Assembly (NCBI GenBank): GCA_023525715.1
Contig: CM042012.1
Span: 42,389,528 to 42,453,527, forward strand
Direction: 5' to 3'
Length of the DNA stretch: 64,000 nucleotides
Origin: Cichorium intybus
Lineage: Eukaryota; Streptophyta; Magnoliopsida; Asterales; Asteraceae
Shown: positions 26,941 through 39,918 of the stretch, in pieces
Position numbering within the stretch: the stretch's first letter is position 1
How the letters are laid out: each line of letters begins with the position of its first letter
Notes under the pieces: generated by a model
What the model saw: the letters and a program-made list of their open reading frames with translations, nothing else
Database searches by the model: none
What the model was told of the DNA's origin: nothing
Made by a program: the position numbers and the translations under genes

Positions 26941-28031
26941 GGGTCGACGGATTAGTGCTTGGGTGGTTTGACGGGCTCGAGCTGTGGGTTGGGGCGGTAC
27001 CGTTGTCCCCTCTCCATTGGGTTCGGCAGGTTCGGCTAGTTTGGGCTCGGTTTGGGAGATGGTGAAACCGCCCCATCTTTCACATATGTTAACAAATTTT
27101 AATACTAAAAATTAACTTTTTACTCACTCCTATAAATACCTCCCTCTACCCTTTAAAAAATCACATCTTTCTCTCAACCTTTCACACCTTTCTCTCAACC
27201 ATTCACACCATTCTCTACTTTCATTCTAAATATTTCTCTTAAGTTTTCTCAAAAAATGGCAGCCAACGTAAATAGGATGATTCGTTCTTGGTCTAGACCA
27301 GAAGAGGTGGCTTTGACAAGAGCCTAGGTCACCGTCACCGAAGAAATGGATACGACATCCTTCCGACCATTCTGGACTCGTGTGGAGGAAGAGTTCCACA
27401 GAATTCTAGGCGCGATTCATTATCGGAGTCACCATCAGCTTAACGCAAAATGGAAAGATATGAACAGAAAAATGGTACAATTTAACCAAATTTACGTCAA
27501 CAAATCTTTCAACCGAGCAAACGGGATAACAGATGAAGAGGTCATGGAACAAGCCCTAGAATAGAATCTGGTGAGACATAACAGAGAGTTCAAGCACACA
27601 GAAGCGTGGGATGTTATGAAAGAGACACCTAGGTTTTTTTTAGATTCTAGTATTTAGGATTTAATTTCTCGTATTTAGGATTTAATTTCTCGTATTTAGG
27701 ATTTAATTTCCCGTATTTAGGTTGTTTTTAAATATTTTTAATGGTGTGTTTTTTTAATTAAATATCCTTTGACTTTTGAATTTACTGTTATTTGTGATTT
27801 TTATTTTATTAATTGCATTTTATTATTATTTATAATATTAAATTAAATATTAAAAATCATTTATTAAATTAATAAATGAATTTAATAATCGAAAATCCGA
27901 TGTGGCATCGTGGGTTCAGTGGGTATTGGTTCCATAGGTGAAAGATTGGTGAAAGATGGTGAAAAATGGAAGTGAGAGGAGAGAAAAGCTGACGTGGTGC
28001 GTGGGTTTAGTGGGTATTACTCCCCGCACCC
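26941..28031 (+). mobile_element. Non-autonomous PIF/Harbinger element with decayed Myb-like ORF
   Basis: The target duplication TTA stands at 26938-26940 and 28032-28034. The termini are GGGTCGACGGATTAGTGC on the left and, inverted, GGGTGCGGGGAGTAATACC on the right. The related Copia leaders lack this segment, which confirms the insertion. Inside, 27256-27640 encodes a broken version of the Myb/SANT-like ORF1 protein. The right half contains three to four copies of TAGGATTTAATTTCTCGTAT (27654-27720). Confidence 0.8.
27256..27660 (+). pseudogene. Decayed Harbinger ORF1 (Myb/SANT-like DNA-binding protein)
   Basis: From the ATG at 27256 the frame gives SWSRPEEVALTRA, a stop, then FWTRVEEEFHRILG, HHQLNAKWKDMNRKMVQFNQIY and, past another stop, FKHTEAWDVMKETPRF. 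These match in order the intact protein at 48923-50086 (ELARAWVDV, FWFRVTRRF, CNTKWNNMNKCVMAFNAIY, FPHAWNVVRHSQKW). At least two stop codons break it. Such proteins bind element ends and assist the transposase. Confidence 0.8.
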
Positions 28032-28500
28032 TTATACATATAAATATTAAATTTTAATTATAATATATAAGATGTATTTTAAACTTTTAAAATATTCCCG
28101 GTTTATCCATTTAAATTTTCAAAATTAACTATTAATTTTATATTTAAATTTAAACCTTAATTGATTTAATATTTATCTTTTAATTAAACAATTAATTAAA
28201 TAAATTAAATCAGATAGTGATCACAAATCAATCAAATTAATTTAATCATATCCTTTAACCCACTAAAATCAAAAACACATAAGAGTTTAAGGTTATCCAT
28301 TTATTAATTAATCACAATTACCAAAAATAGAAAAACCTTCTAAAACCCTAGGACCATTTTCGCAAATTAGGGTGGGGAGGGGATAGGGTTTCGAAAAACC
28401 TAACCCCAAATTACTTTGGCCTATTTTAGGGTTTAGTTTCAATAAACCCTAAATTCAAGGTATAACTATTATAGCAATTCAAACAAAAAACAACCAAATA

Positions 28501-28512
28501 GTTGTGATACCA
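28501..28512 (-). promoter_or_regulatory. Primer-binding site, degenerate
   Basis: The minus strand reads TGGTATCACAAC next to the 5' LTR. The first eight bases match the Met-initiator tRNA type and the rest have drifted. Confidence 0.7.
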
Positions 28513-28513
28513 C

Positions 28514-30739
<2,226 letters not shown>

Positions 30740-30744
30740 TTACT

Positions 30745-32706
30745 TGTGACATCCCAGAAATTTATACATAGAACTATTAAAATAAGATACGAGATAAAAT
30801 CTTTTGAGCTTTTGAGCTTCAATGCATACTTTGGAAAATATAGTGTCATTACGATTAAAATAAGATACGAGATAAAATCTTACTTCCTATAATGGAATAT
30901 CTCAAGCACAAACTGAAACCCTAGTTAATACGTCTGAAAAACTAAAAATAAGTATTAACCATTTGTGAAACAAAACAAGCAATCTAACCTCAGAGTCCAT
31001 GTTTCCCTGATTCCAGAAATATAAATAACATTCAAAACGGAGCTCATATGCAAAAGTTACGACTGTTATAAGAAAACAAGCTAAAACAAACCAGTGTAAC
31101 ACTGATTTTATTTAACTACATAAATCGTTTCGATCCGTTGAGGCACTTGCGCACCTCATATGGAAATTCCGAGAACATTATTGGACTCAGACTATGGTCT
31201 ATTATTGGATTCGATACTCGAAATATTTTTAGCAAAAATATTTATAAAAGTCAAACGCTGGATGCTACGGATAATCGAACGCACATATTTAAACACGTTT
31301 TCCCAGTGTTCTACAACTCGAAAAATAAATCCGTTTGGGTTTCTGAAACCGGTGCACTCGGCTCGACAATTCTCCGGTCTCGAAAAAATTATTATACATC
31401 GGGATCTTGCGCACGAATTATGTCATCCACGACATCACTTTCACCAACCCCAACTACTCCATGAGACTATAAATAAGAGGCTTTGCATCTCATTTTTCTT
31501 CACCAATTCACCAAAGCTTCTAGCTTTTTCTTTCTTTCTCCAATTTCTCTCCTTTTGGCCAAGAACACAACCACCATTGGCCATCGCTCCACTACCGTCG
31601 CACCATCACTTCGCCGCACAAAACCTTGTTGTTTTGTGGTGTTATTTCGCGGTGCTTCTCAAACACGATCGTTCTTATATCTAAACTGAATTCACGCTTC
31701 AAATATGAGTGTTACGGCCCCTTTGTCTATGTTTTTATATATTATGGGGGAGAATACATGTGCAATATAAACATTTAATATTTTCATATCAAGTTTTATA
31801 AATGTTATTATAGCTTTATAAAATGTTTTCAACAAGCGAGTATTGTACACTATTACGTATATACTTATCAACATACTCGGCTTTTATAACAAAAAACCAT
31901 TTTGGGATGAGACTTGTCTATCCTACATTTATCAATGGCTTAGATAGTGAGACACTATTCATAACTAAGTAGAAATACCTAGACCCCACACTACTATAAC
32001 CGTTAATCAAGCAGAGCGAGATACATATGTATAGATCTATACGGGTTGACACCCCCACCTATGGTTGTTAGCTACAACTTCGACTTGCAAATCGATGTAG
32101 GTGATACTTATCTTTTTCATTACTACGACGTCCATGAAGCGTTGTAGGGGGGTACATTTCAGTCGAATAGCTCGGTTATAAGACTCAACTATAAGCATTG
32201 ATGGTTTTCTCATAAACATACATATCATTTATAAGTATGGTATTACTTATGGTTTTCAAAAACTCTATACAATTCATTTATAAGTATGGTATTACTTACG
32301 ATTTTCAGCAACTTTTTACAAACCCATTTACAAGTATGGTTATACTTACAAAAGAAATACTTTTAGTTATTTTAAAAGTATCAGTGCTGTGTTTAGCAGA
32401 AAACCTGTAACTCTCACCAACCTTGTGTTGACCCTCAAAACTACATGTATTCTCAGGAAATCAATGAGACTTTCAGAAGATGGAAATCTTCACGGATTTC
32501 AGGCAACCTAGTTTTGTTATATCTTTTAAGGCATTTCATGTACTCTATTATTATTATTTGTAAGAACCATGTATTCAAACTTCAAGATGAAATACAACTA
32601 TCCTTTGGTTTATTGTTGTACTTGTACTGTATATTCAATTGCCTGTGATCCAAGAACTTAGTCGCACAGCCCGGCATGTTCCGCCGCCTCGGTCGGGGGT
32701 GTGACA
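30745..32706 (+). repeat. 5' LTR
   Basis: It contains the TATA-like ACTATAAATAAGAGG (31467-31481), so transcription should begin near 31500. It matches the 3' LTR closely, apart from a replaced patch at about 30775-30805 and scattered single changes. The potential donor reads ATGAGT at 31705 where the 3' LTR has GTGAGT. Confidence 0.93.
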
Positions 32707-32709
32707 GAA

Positions 32710-32721
32710 TGGTATCAGAGC
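32710..32721 (+). promoter_or_regulatory. Primer-binding site (initiator tRNA-Met)
   Basis: TGGTATCAGAGC, three bases after the LTR end. An exact match to the usual plant Gypsy/Copia site. Confidence 0.9.
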
Positions 32722-33536
32722 TAAATTGGCTATAGAGAACTCGTATCCTCGAAAGAGGAATACAACTATAGAAACAGGCTTCTAATAAAAGTATTATTAT
32801 TAATTACACTACTTGTCGACTACTTACGGGTGAGGTGTCTAGTTTGAACTATCGCTTGGGTTTTGGATTCAGAACAGCTTTAATGCCAAAATGATTCTGC
32901 CCACCGGTACTTCTCATCTGGCCGATCCTTATTTGATAGTCTTGAGGTACAAAACAAAAACTAATAATACTGCAAACCCCACCAACAATATATATAGGAG
33001 TTATATATACTCTGACCCGCGATGAGAACACTATATACAACTATAAATACAATGAGACTAAATCTCTCTAAAACATTTCGTACAAAGTATACTTTTAACA
33101 TACAATGATATTTTTATAACGTATAAGTACATACATAGTATAACAGTGTCATAATCAGAACAATACAAAAGTAATAAGATGAGTTGAACACTACGAGTAG
33201 GCCTAGGTAATTATGTAATCATACCTAGGATAGATAGAGCCTGATCAACTATATTGGTCCAATGTGTGACTAACATGTACTTAGGAATAATCGTAGTGAA
33301 CAACAAGTCTAAAAACTTACCAAGATTCATATACAAAGAAACTCTAAAATAGAATATGAAGCTAATATACTATAGGAATATTTTATAATACTATAGAACC
33401 ATACATTTAGACACTTTATCTGCCCCTATCCTTGCACAGTCAACATGATATTTTGATAATACCTGACCAATAACTATTATCGAAAACCTACCATCATTCC
33501 TACCAACAGTTCCATTAAACTAATATTGGTAGAAAT
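32722..33536. other. 5' interior of the retrotransposon and 3' flank of the captured gene
   Basis: No gag reading frame is visible. The boundary between element and captured DNA could not be placed; it lies somewhere between about 32750 and 33530. Confidence 0.5.
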
Positions 33537-34910
33537 TCAATCTGAAAGCCGAAGGCGGGCTATGTCACCTGCCAAGTCTTCTGGGTTCTCTTCACTTATG
33601 GTCTTGAGAAAATCATGGTTAAAACCACTCATAGCAGAAACAGAAGGCAGAGATTGCTGCTGTGTATGGGTCCCTGATGAAGCTTCTTCTCTCTTCTGAA
33701 CCTTTCTTTTCTTGTAAACAGCCTTAAAGGCAGCTTGCCTCAATCTCTTTGTGGTATCAGTTATCTTCGAACTGGAACCCTCGACTATTGCTCTTTTCTC
33801 GTTCTCTAGACCAAGTATTACGTCTACTCTACTAGGATTATTATCCGATTCCTGTTGCATAAATACTTTCAGTCATTACAATCTCATGGTATTAAAATTG
33901 TGGAGAAAGAAATACAATTCTTAACCTGAGTATGGTTAATAAGAGTTTGTAGACTCTTAATCTGTCGTCGAGGCCAACTTTTGATGCCTAACTTCCTACA
34001 GCGTTGCTTCAACTGTGTTGATCCAACGTTGAGTTCCCTTGCAGCTTCCAAAATGGGCTTGTCAAAATGCATGGATATTGTTTCCTTAATCAACGCATGT
34101 CTAGAACCACTTCCACTGCCAATTACTGTGGTTCTTTGACTCAAAGAATTAAATGCGGTTGTACTATTATAATTCGGGATCATTTGAGCATGATCCTGAT
34201 TTGTTGATCCAAAGATAAACTTTGGTTCAGTAAAATTAGTACTTGTTGTCAGTAGTAATGGTTGATTTTCAACCATGAACCCAAAATTTTTAAATCCCTC
34301 TAGATTCATTTGAATCATCTGAAGGTGATCCTGATATTGAAAACCACCTACAAACTCAGGATTCGCTGAAGCAAACCCGATAGTGTCATCATGGATCGAC
34401 TGTATTTGATCCTGATTTTGAATGTCAGTTAGAAACCCCTGATTTGTTAGATCTACTCCACTATGCAGTATGGGCATGTTCATGCTTAGATTATCATTAG
34501 TAAGATCATCTACTAATGGATCTGTGTATAACGTATGTTAGATAATCAAGCAAAACAAATATAAAGCTTAACAAAATGACTTAACCTGGAAGTATATATT
34601 GAGATTGCCCAACAGCGATGTCTTTATTTAAAGGCAGTGGATCTTCAGGGAGAATACCATCAGAGGAAAAACTTCAGGATCATCTTGAAGTTGATCCAGC
34701 GGTAATATATCTAGAAAATCTATACCTCACATAATTTAAAACAAAAATCAAAACGCTAGAGAAAGGAATAAGAAATAAAAAGGAGTTTAGGATACTATAA
34801 TTACCAAACTCCAGTGGAGGTATCTGATTAAACGATAGGGAGGTACCCTCTTCCCTTAAGAAATTCAGCTCAGTGTCTGAAAATTTTTCCATAGGAGATC
34901 TGTTTTCCAT
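33537..34910 (-). pseudogene. RKD-type RWP-RK transcription factor gene captured in the retrotransposon
   Basis: Exons on the minus strand: 34910-34805 (start MENRSPMEKF; an additional upstream exon near 35000-35100 is possible), 34710-34586, 34521-33926 and 33851-33537. All three introns keep GT-AG borders. The RWP-RK domain is ISMHFDKPILEAARELNVG, then LKQRCRKLGIKSWPRRQIK, IKSLQTLI (about 33940-34090). The C-terminal TKRLRQAAFKAVYKKRK segment (about 33710-33760) is typical of RKD proteins. These are small nuclear regulators known in other plants from egg-cell and gametophyte fate. Exon 34710-34586 is one base short: the reading frame before and after differ by one, so the copy is probably broken. 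The signature RWPxRK reads SWPRRQ. Expression is unknown. Confidence 0.85.
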
Positions 34911-36643
34911 ACCTCGATTTGGAAATCTGAGATTATATAAGAATAAACTAGTAGTAAAAAAATGAGACTGAAAGGATCTTAGATACAAATGATGATACAT
35001 ACCCGTTTATATAATATCTTACAACTAGAACTGAAAGGACAACCCCCATTATTACTACCGAAATTCAAAACATCTATAGTAGGTGCGACATTTCCATTAC
35101 CCTAAGTGCCATTTTTCAACATTCGCTGCTTAAATCCGATAAGGACAGGATAATGAAAAGACTTTTTTTTTAAATAAAAAAAATGTATATCTCTTGATAG
35201 CGAAAATAGTTCAAAGAATTTTTAGTACTCATTTAAAAATGTGAATTTTGATGTGAAAGGTGGATTTCTAAGGACACAGAGTCAGCAAGGAAGGGATACA
35301 TGTGGATCCCTCCATGTAACTCCCATTTTCCTATCTCCAAATTACACCAATAATTACTCTAATAACCAAAAGGGTTTAATAATGTAATCAAAGTTAAGAA
35401 ACAAAAGCACAAGCAGTTATCATAAACACGATTACTTAATACAAATATGTCCCAAAACTAGGTTACAAAAGACCATTTTTTTTTACAAAACTATACAAAA
35501 GAGCATGCCATAGTTCACAAAAAGTCCAAAAGTCTTGCCCCAAGTTAACTCATTCATCCCTCTGCAATCTTCTTGCCCCTGTCACCCATAATACATACAA
35601 CATGACCATTTTATGAGCTAACTAAGCTCAATGAGAAAATAATTAAGACTTAGTAAATCATTTCATCATTTCTCAACGACTACTAAAACAAAAACATCCT
35701 TGATCTCAATCTCTTTAAGTATCCCAGTCACTTAGAGTTCTCAATCACACCAAGTACTCGTTTATGATAGGAAACTCTCAACCTTGTATAACTCGTACAA
35801 ATTGATTATCTCAATCAATTAAGAGTTACAGTTAATTCAATTATATCATAATATAATCATAAATAATGAATTAGAACTACTCACCTGGCATAGGTGCATC
35901 TCGTGGTCCACCTGTATCTTACGTACTTCCTTCTATCCTACGAGTATCAACTATAAAATGAAATCACATATCATATCTTAAACATCCTCAGGCATTTCCA
36001 GAATACTTAACTCAAATGATTAAGAAATAAATAGCTAATACAAATCACAATTAGTGAATATCATATACTATCAAACTGAAACCCCCAATTTCACAGTTTT
36101 TACCAAATCAACCGTTAAAACATCACAATATTCGCAACAAGGACTCAATACAATATATATTAGCAATCCACTAACAACACATGAGATGAATCGAAGCATA
36201 CTTTCAGATTTGGACATCTAGAGTTTGAAACCCTAAAACTCAAAATAACTAACCTTGTGAATTAAGAACTAGAGAACGCATTTCTGGTGTTAAATCCAAC
36301 CTCCACAAACTTTTACTACACAAAATCCTTGATCAAAATGACCAAATTTCGCACCTTTTGCTATGAAAATAACCTAGGAGGATTTTGGTTCGTAAATGGG
36401 GTAAATAAGGAAAGCTGTCCAAATAACCCCACTGGAGCAGGTTAGCGACACTAACCTTTAAAGTTAGCATTGTTAACTTTTAAAAATCCGACCCGTGCTC
36501 TGAAACCCGACCCGTGTAAGTCTAGTTGATGCTACTGGATGCTATAGTAACTAGAACACGACCCGTGTGACTTCTACACGATCGAGCAGAAGTGTTATGT
36601 TACGAAATAATTTCAGGACGAAATTCCTTTAACGGGGAGGTAA
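34911..36643. other. Interior between captured gene and 3' LTR; possible reversed LTR-like promoter sequence
   Basis: No coding frame. On the minus strand, possible exon ends ATTCACAAG|GTTAGTT (about 36250) and ATGCCAG|GTGAGT (donor at 35884), a GGTGACAG acceptor-like site (about 35580) and a noncoding, T-rich tail down to about 35280 resemble the layout of the Gypsy-type LTRs in this window. This could be an older LTR or the upstream region of the captured gene. The polypurine tract is AACGGGGAGG at 36631-36640. Confidence 0.4.
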
Positions 36644-38610
36644 TGTGACATCCCGGAAATTTATACCTAGAACTATAAACAGTTAATTCACCGCAAATCT
36701 CTTTATAACCAAACCTTTTGAGCTTCAATGCATACTTTGGAAAATATAGTGTCATTACGATTAAAATAAGATACGAGATAAAATCTTACTTCCTATAATG
36801 GAATATCTCAAGCACAAACTGAAACCCTAGTTAATACGTCTGAAAAACTGAAAATAAGTATTAACCATTTGTGAAATAAAACAAGCAATCTAACCTCAGA
36901 GTACATGTTTCCCTGATTCCAGAAATATAAATAACATTCAAAACGGAGCTCATATGCAAAAGTTACGACTGTTATAAGAAAACAAGCTAAAACAAACCAG
37001 TGTAACACTGATTTTATTTAACTACATAAATCGTTTCGATCCGTTGAGGCACTTGCGCACCTCATATGGAAATTCCGAGAACATTATTGGACTCAGACTA
37101 TGGTCTATTATTGGATTCGATACTCGAAATATTTTTAGCAAAAATATTTATAAAAGTCAAACGCTGGATGCTACGGATAATCGAACGCACATATTTAAAC
37201 ACGTTTTCCCAGTGTTCTACAACTCGAAAAATAAATCCGTTTGGGTTTCTGAAACCGGTGCACTCGGCTCGACAATTCTTCGGTCTCGAAAAAATTATTA
37301 TACATCGGGTTTTGCGCACGAATTATGTCATCCACGACATCACTTTCACTAACCCGAACTACTCCATGAGACTATAAATAAGAGGCTTTGCATCTCATTT
37401 TTCTTCACCAATTCACCAAAGCTTTTAGCTTTTTCTTTGTTTCTCCAATTGCTCTCCTTTTGGCCAAGAACACAACCACCATTGGCCATCGCTCCACTAC
37501 CGTCGCACCATCACTTCGCCGCACAAAACCTTGTTGTTTTGTGGTGTTATTTCGCGGTGCTTCTCAAACACGATCGTTCATATATCTAAACTGAATTCAC
37601 GCTTCAAATGTGAGTGTTACGGCCCCTTTGTCTATGTTTTTATATATTATGGGGGAGAATACATGTGCAATATAAACATTTAATATTTTCATATCAAGTT
37701 TTATAAATGTTATTATAGCTTTATAAAATGTTTTCAACAAGCGAATATTGTACACTATTACGTATATACTTATCAACATACTCGGCTTTTATAACAAAAA
37801 CCATTTTGGGATGAGACTTGTCTATCCTACATTTATCAATGGCTTAGATAGTGAGACACTATTCATAACTAAGTAGAAATACCTAGACCCCACACTACTA
37901 TAACCGTTAATCAAGCAGAGCGAGATACATATGTATAGATCTATACGGGTTGACACCCCCACCTATGGTTGTTAGCTACAACTTCGACTTGCAAATCGAT
38001 GTAGGTGATACTTATCTTTTTCATTACTACGACGTCCATGAAGCGTTGTAGGGGGGTACATTTCAGTCGAATAGCTCGGTTATAAGACTCAACTATAAGC
38101 ATTGATGGTTTTCTCATAAACGTACATATCATTTATAAGTATGGTATTACTTATGGTTTTCAAAAACTCTATACAATTCATTTATAAGTATGGTATTACT
38201 TACGATTTTCAGCAACTCTTTACAAACCCATTTACAAGTATGGTTATACTTACAAAAGAAATACTTTTAGTTATTTTAAAAGTATCAGTACTGTGTTTAG
38301 CAGAAAACCTGTAACTCTCACCAACCTTGTGTTGACCCTCAAAACTACATGTATTCTCAGGAAATCAATGAGACTTTCAGAAGATGGAAATCTTCACGGA
38401 TTTCAGGCAACCTAGTTTTGTTATATCTGTTAAGGCATTTCATGTACTCTATTATTATTATTTGTAAGAACCATGTATTCAAACTTCAAGATGAAATACA
38501 ACTATCCTTTGGTTTATTGTTGTACTTGTACTGTATATTCAATTGCCTGTGATCCAAGAACTTAGTCGCACAGCCCGGCATGTTCCGCCGTCTCGGTCGG
38601 GGGTGTGACA
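36644..38610 (+). repeat. 3' LTR
   Basis: TGTGACA at both ends and the same internal order as the 5' LTR. It keeps the donor GTGAGT (37610) and acceptor TATTCTCAG (ending 38360). The short ORFs at 36808-37008, 37044-37594 and 38349-38552 repeat those of the 5' LTR and have no known domains. Confidence 0.93.
37610..38360 (+). other. Potential intron inside the 3' LTR
   Basis: CAAAT|GTGAGT at 37610 and TGTATTCTCAG|GAAATC ending at 38360. The same positions recur in the other Gypsy-type LTRs. In the 5' LTR the donor GT is changed to AT. Splicing is inferred. Confidence 0.4.
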
Positions 38611-38615
38611 TTACT

Positions 38616-39918
38616 TCATATTTTAGACACTTATAAGAACTTCAAGTATTGACCTAGCTTCATTCAAGGTTTCTAATATATACTGGTGATGACTGAGTAA
38701 TTGATCTATTAAAACTCATGGTTTGAAAAAAAAACCTATTATGTTAAGATAAAGTTCATTTAATGATGATCTAGGGTTACCTAAGGTGTTGAAGTTGTTT
38801 TGGGAATCAAATAAAGTGTGAGATGTTTTATCAATGTTGTGTTGAGTTAAAATTTTTAGATCATCATAAATGTAACTTTAATCAGTGTGATTTGGTGATT
38901 TGAAATGGATTTAAACTTATTTGTATATTAATGGATCAATTATAGTCATTAGAGCTTAATAGATTAAGTCTAAAAGTGGTTTGGACAAGTGTATGAGTCT
39001 AGTGATTGAAGAAAACTTAATATGATGGTGTACAAACATGACTCGGTCGAGTCACTTCTCTTTAAAGGGTTGACTCGATCGAATAAAGGACTATTAACAG
39101 TACCTAGTTTTGGAACTTTCACATATGATGTTTGTAACATCCCAATTCATACATCATTGGAATACATGATTTTATCATAAATAAACAGAACCATGTCCCA
39201 TTATTTTTCAATTTAACTTATCAAAATACATAGTTTTGTGTATTCTTAGATGTCATAATAGATATACAAGAGTCATGAAAAGCAGTACAAAAATATAAAA
39301 TATTATACAATAGTTAGTCAACTATTTAACTTCCATGTCTCTAAGTCACTAGAAAGTCTTACAGTATGAAAGTCCAAACAATTTTCTTACTACACCTTGC
39401 CATTACTTTCCTAAATACATGTCACAAATCACACATAAAAAAGATGTAAGAACATTCTTCTTGTGAGCACATAAAACATGCATCAATAATTCATTTTTTT
39501 CAATAAGTATGAGAAGTACATCCCCTATTTGTGTCATGCATGTATTCAATTTCCATTTGGGTCGGGTGGGACCTTTCCCACAATGACATTTACGGTGGAA
39601 GTATCATTCCCAAATCCAGATGAGTTCGGACCTTGTCATGGATACAAAAATGGATGACATAATCCTTACAATGGTATTTTCAATAGGAGTTTCATTCCTA
39701 ATTCTATCAAGGTCGAACCTTATCATGGATACAACAATGGATGTCAGCATCCTAATCTACCAAAGTTGGACCCTACCATAAATACAATAACAGATTTCAA
39801 ATCCCAATCTATAAAGGCTGGACCTAGTCATACAACAATAGATGTCAAAATCTCAATCTACCAAGGTTAGGCCTTGTCATAGATATATCAATGGATGTTA
39901 CAATCCAAGTCTACCAAG
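38616..39918. repeat. Unassigned spacer ending in ~60-bp tandem repeats
   Basis: No gene. TGTAACATCCC at 39134 looks like an LTR start. From about 39600 a degenerate ~60-bp unit recurs (ACCTTGTCATGGATACAA, then ATGGATG, ATCTACCAAGG) at least five times. The array resumes at 44236 after the solo LTR (GGACCTTGTCGTAT). Confidence 0.5.

Larger units (their letters stand above)
26171..28500 (-). other. Copia untranslated leader, split by a Harbinger insertion
   Basis: The leader sequence is homologous to 2793-4131 and 57600-58929. It contains two GTGTGGTTTACCGGCAC-type motifs (reverse strand, about 26526-26551 and 26607-26632). The Harbinger-type element interrupts it at 26940/28032. Confidence 0.7.
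30740..38615 (+). mobile_element. LTR retrotransposon (Gypsy-like) carrying an antisense RKD-type gene
   Basis: Two long LTRs (30745-32706 and 36644-38610) start and end with TGTGACA. They are nearly identical and are flanked by the 5-bp target duplication TTACT (30740-30744, 38611-38615). A Met-initiator primer-binding site follows the left LTR and a purine-rich AACGGGGAGG precedes the right one. The 3.9-kb interior has no recognisable gag or pol. Instead it holds, on the opposite strand, an RWP-RK transcription-factor gene with its introns, plus noncoding sequence. Because target duplication and LTRs enclose it all, the whole unit most likely inserted as one piece, with proteins from another element. 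Gypsy assignment rests on LTR style and terminal motifs. Confidence 0.9.

Noticed and set aside
31138..31684. ORFs of 108 and 174 codons, repeated at 37044-37377
   Set aside because: Located in the LTR around the promoter region, overlapping in two frames and without known domains; they appear twice only because the LTR does.
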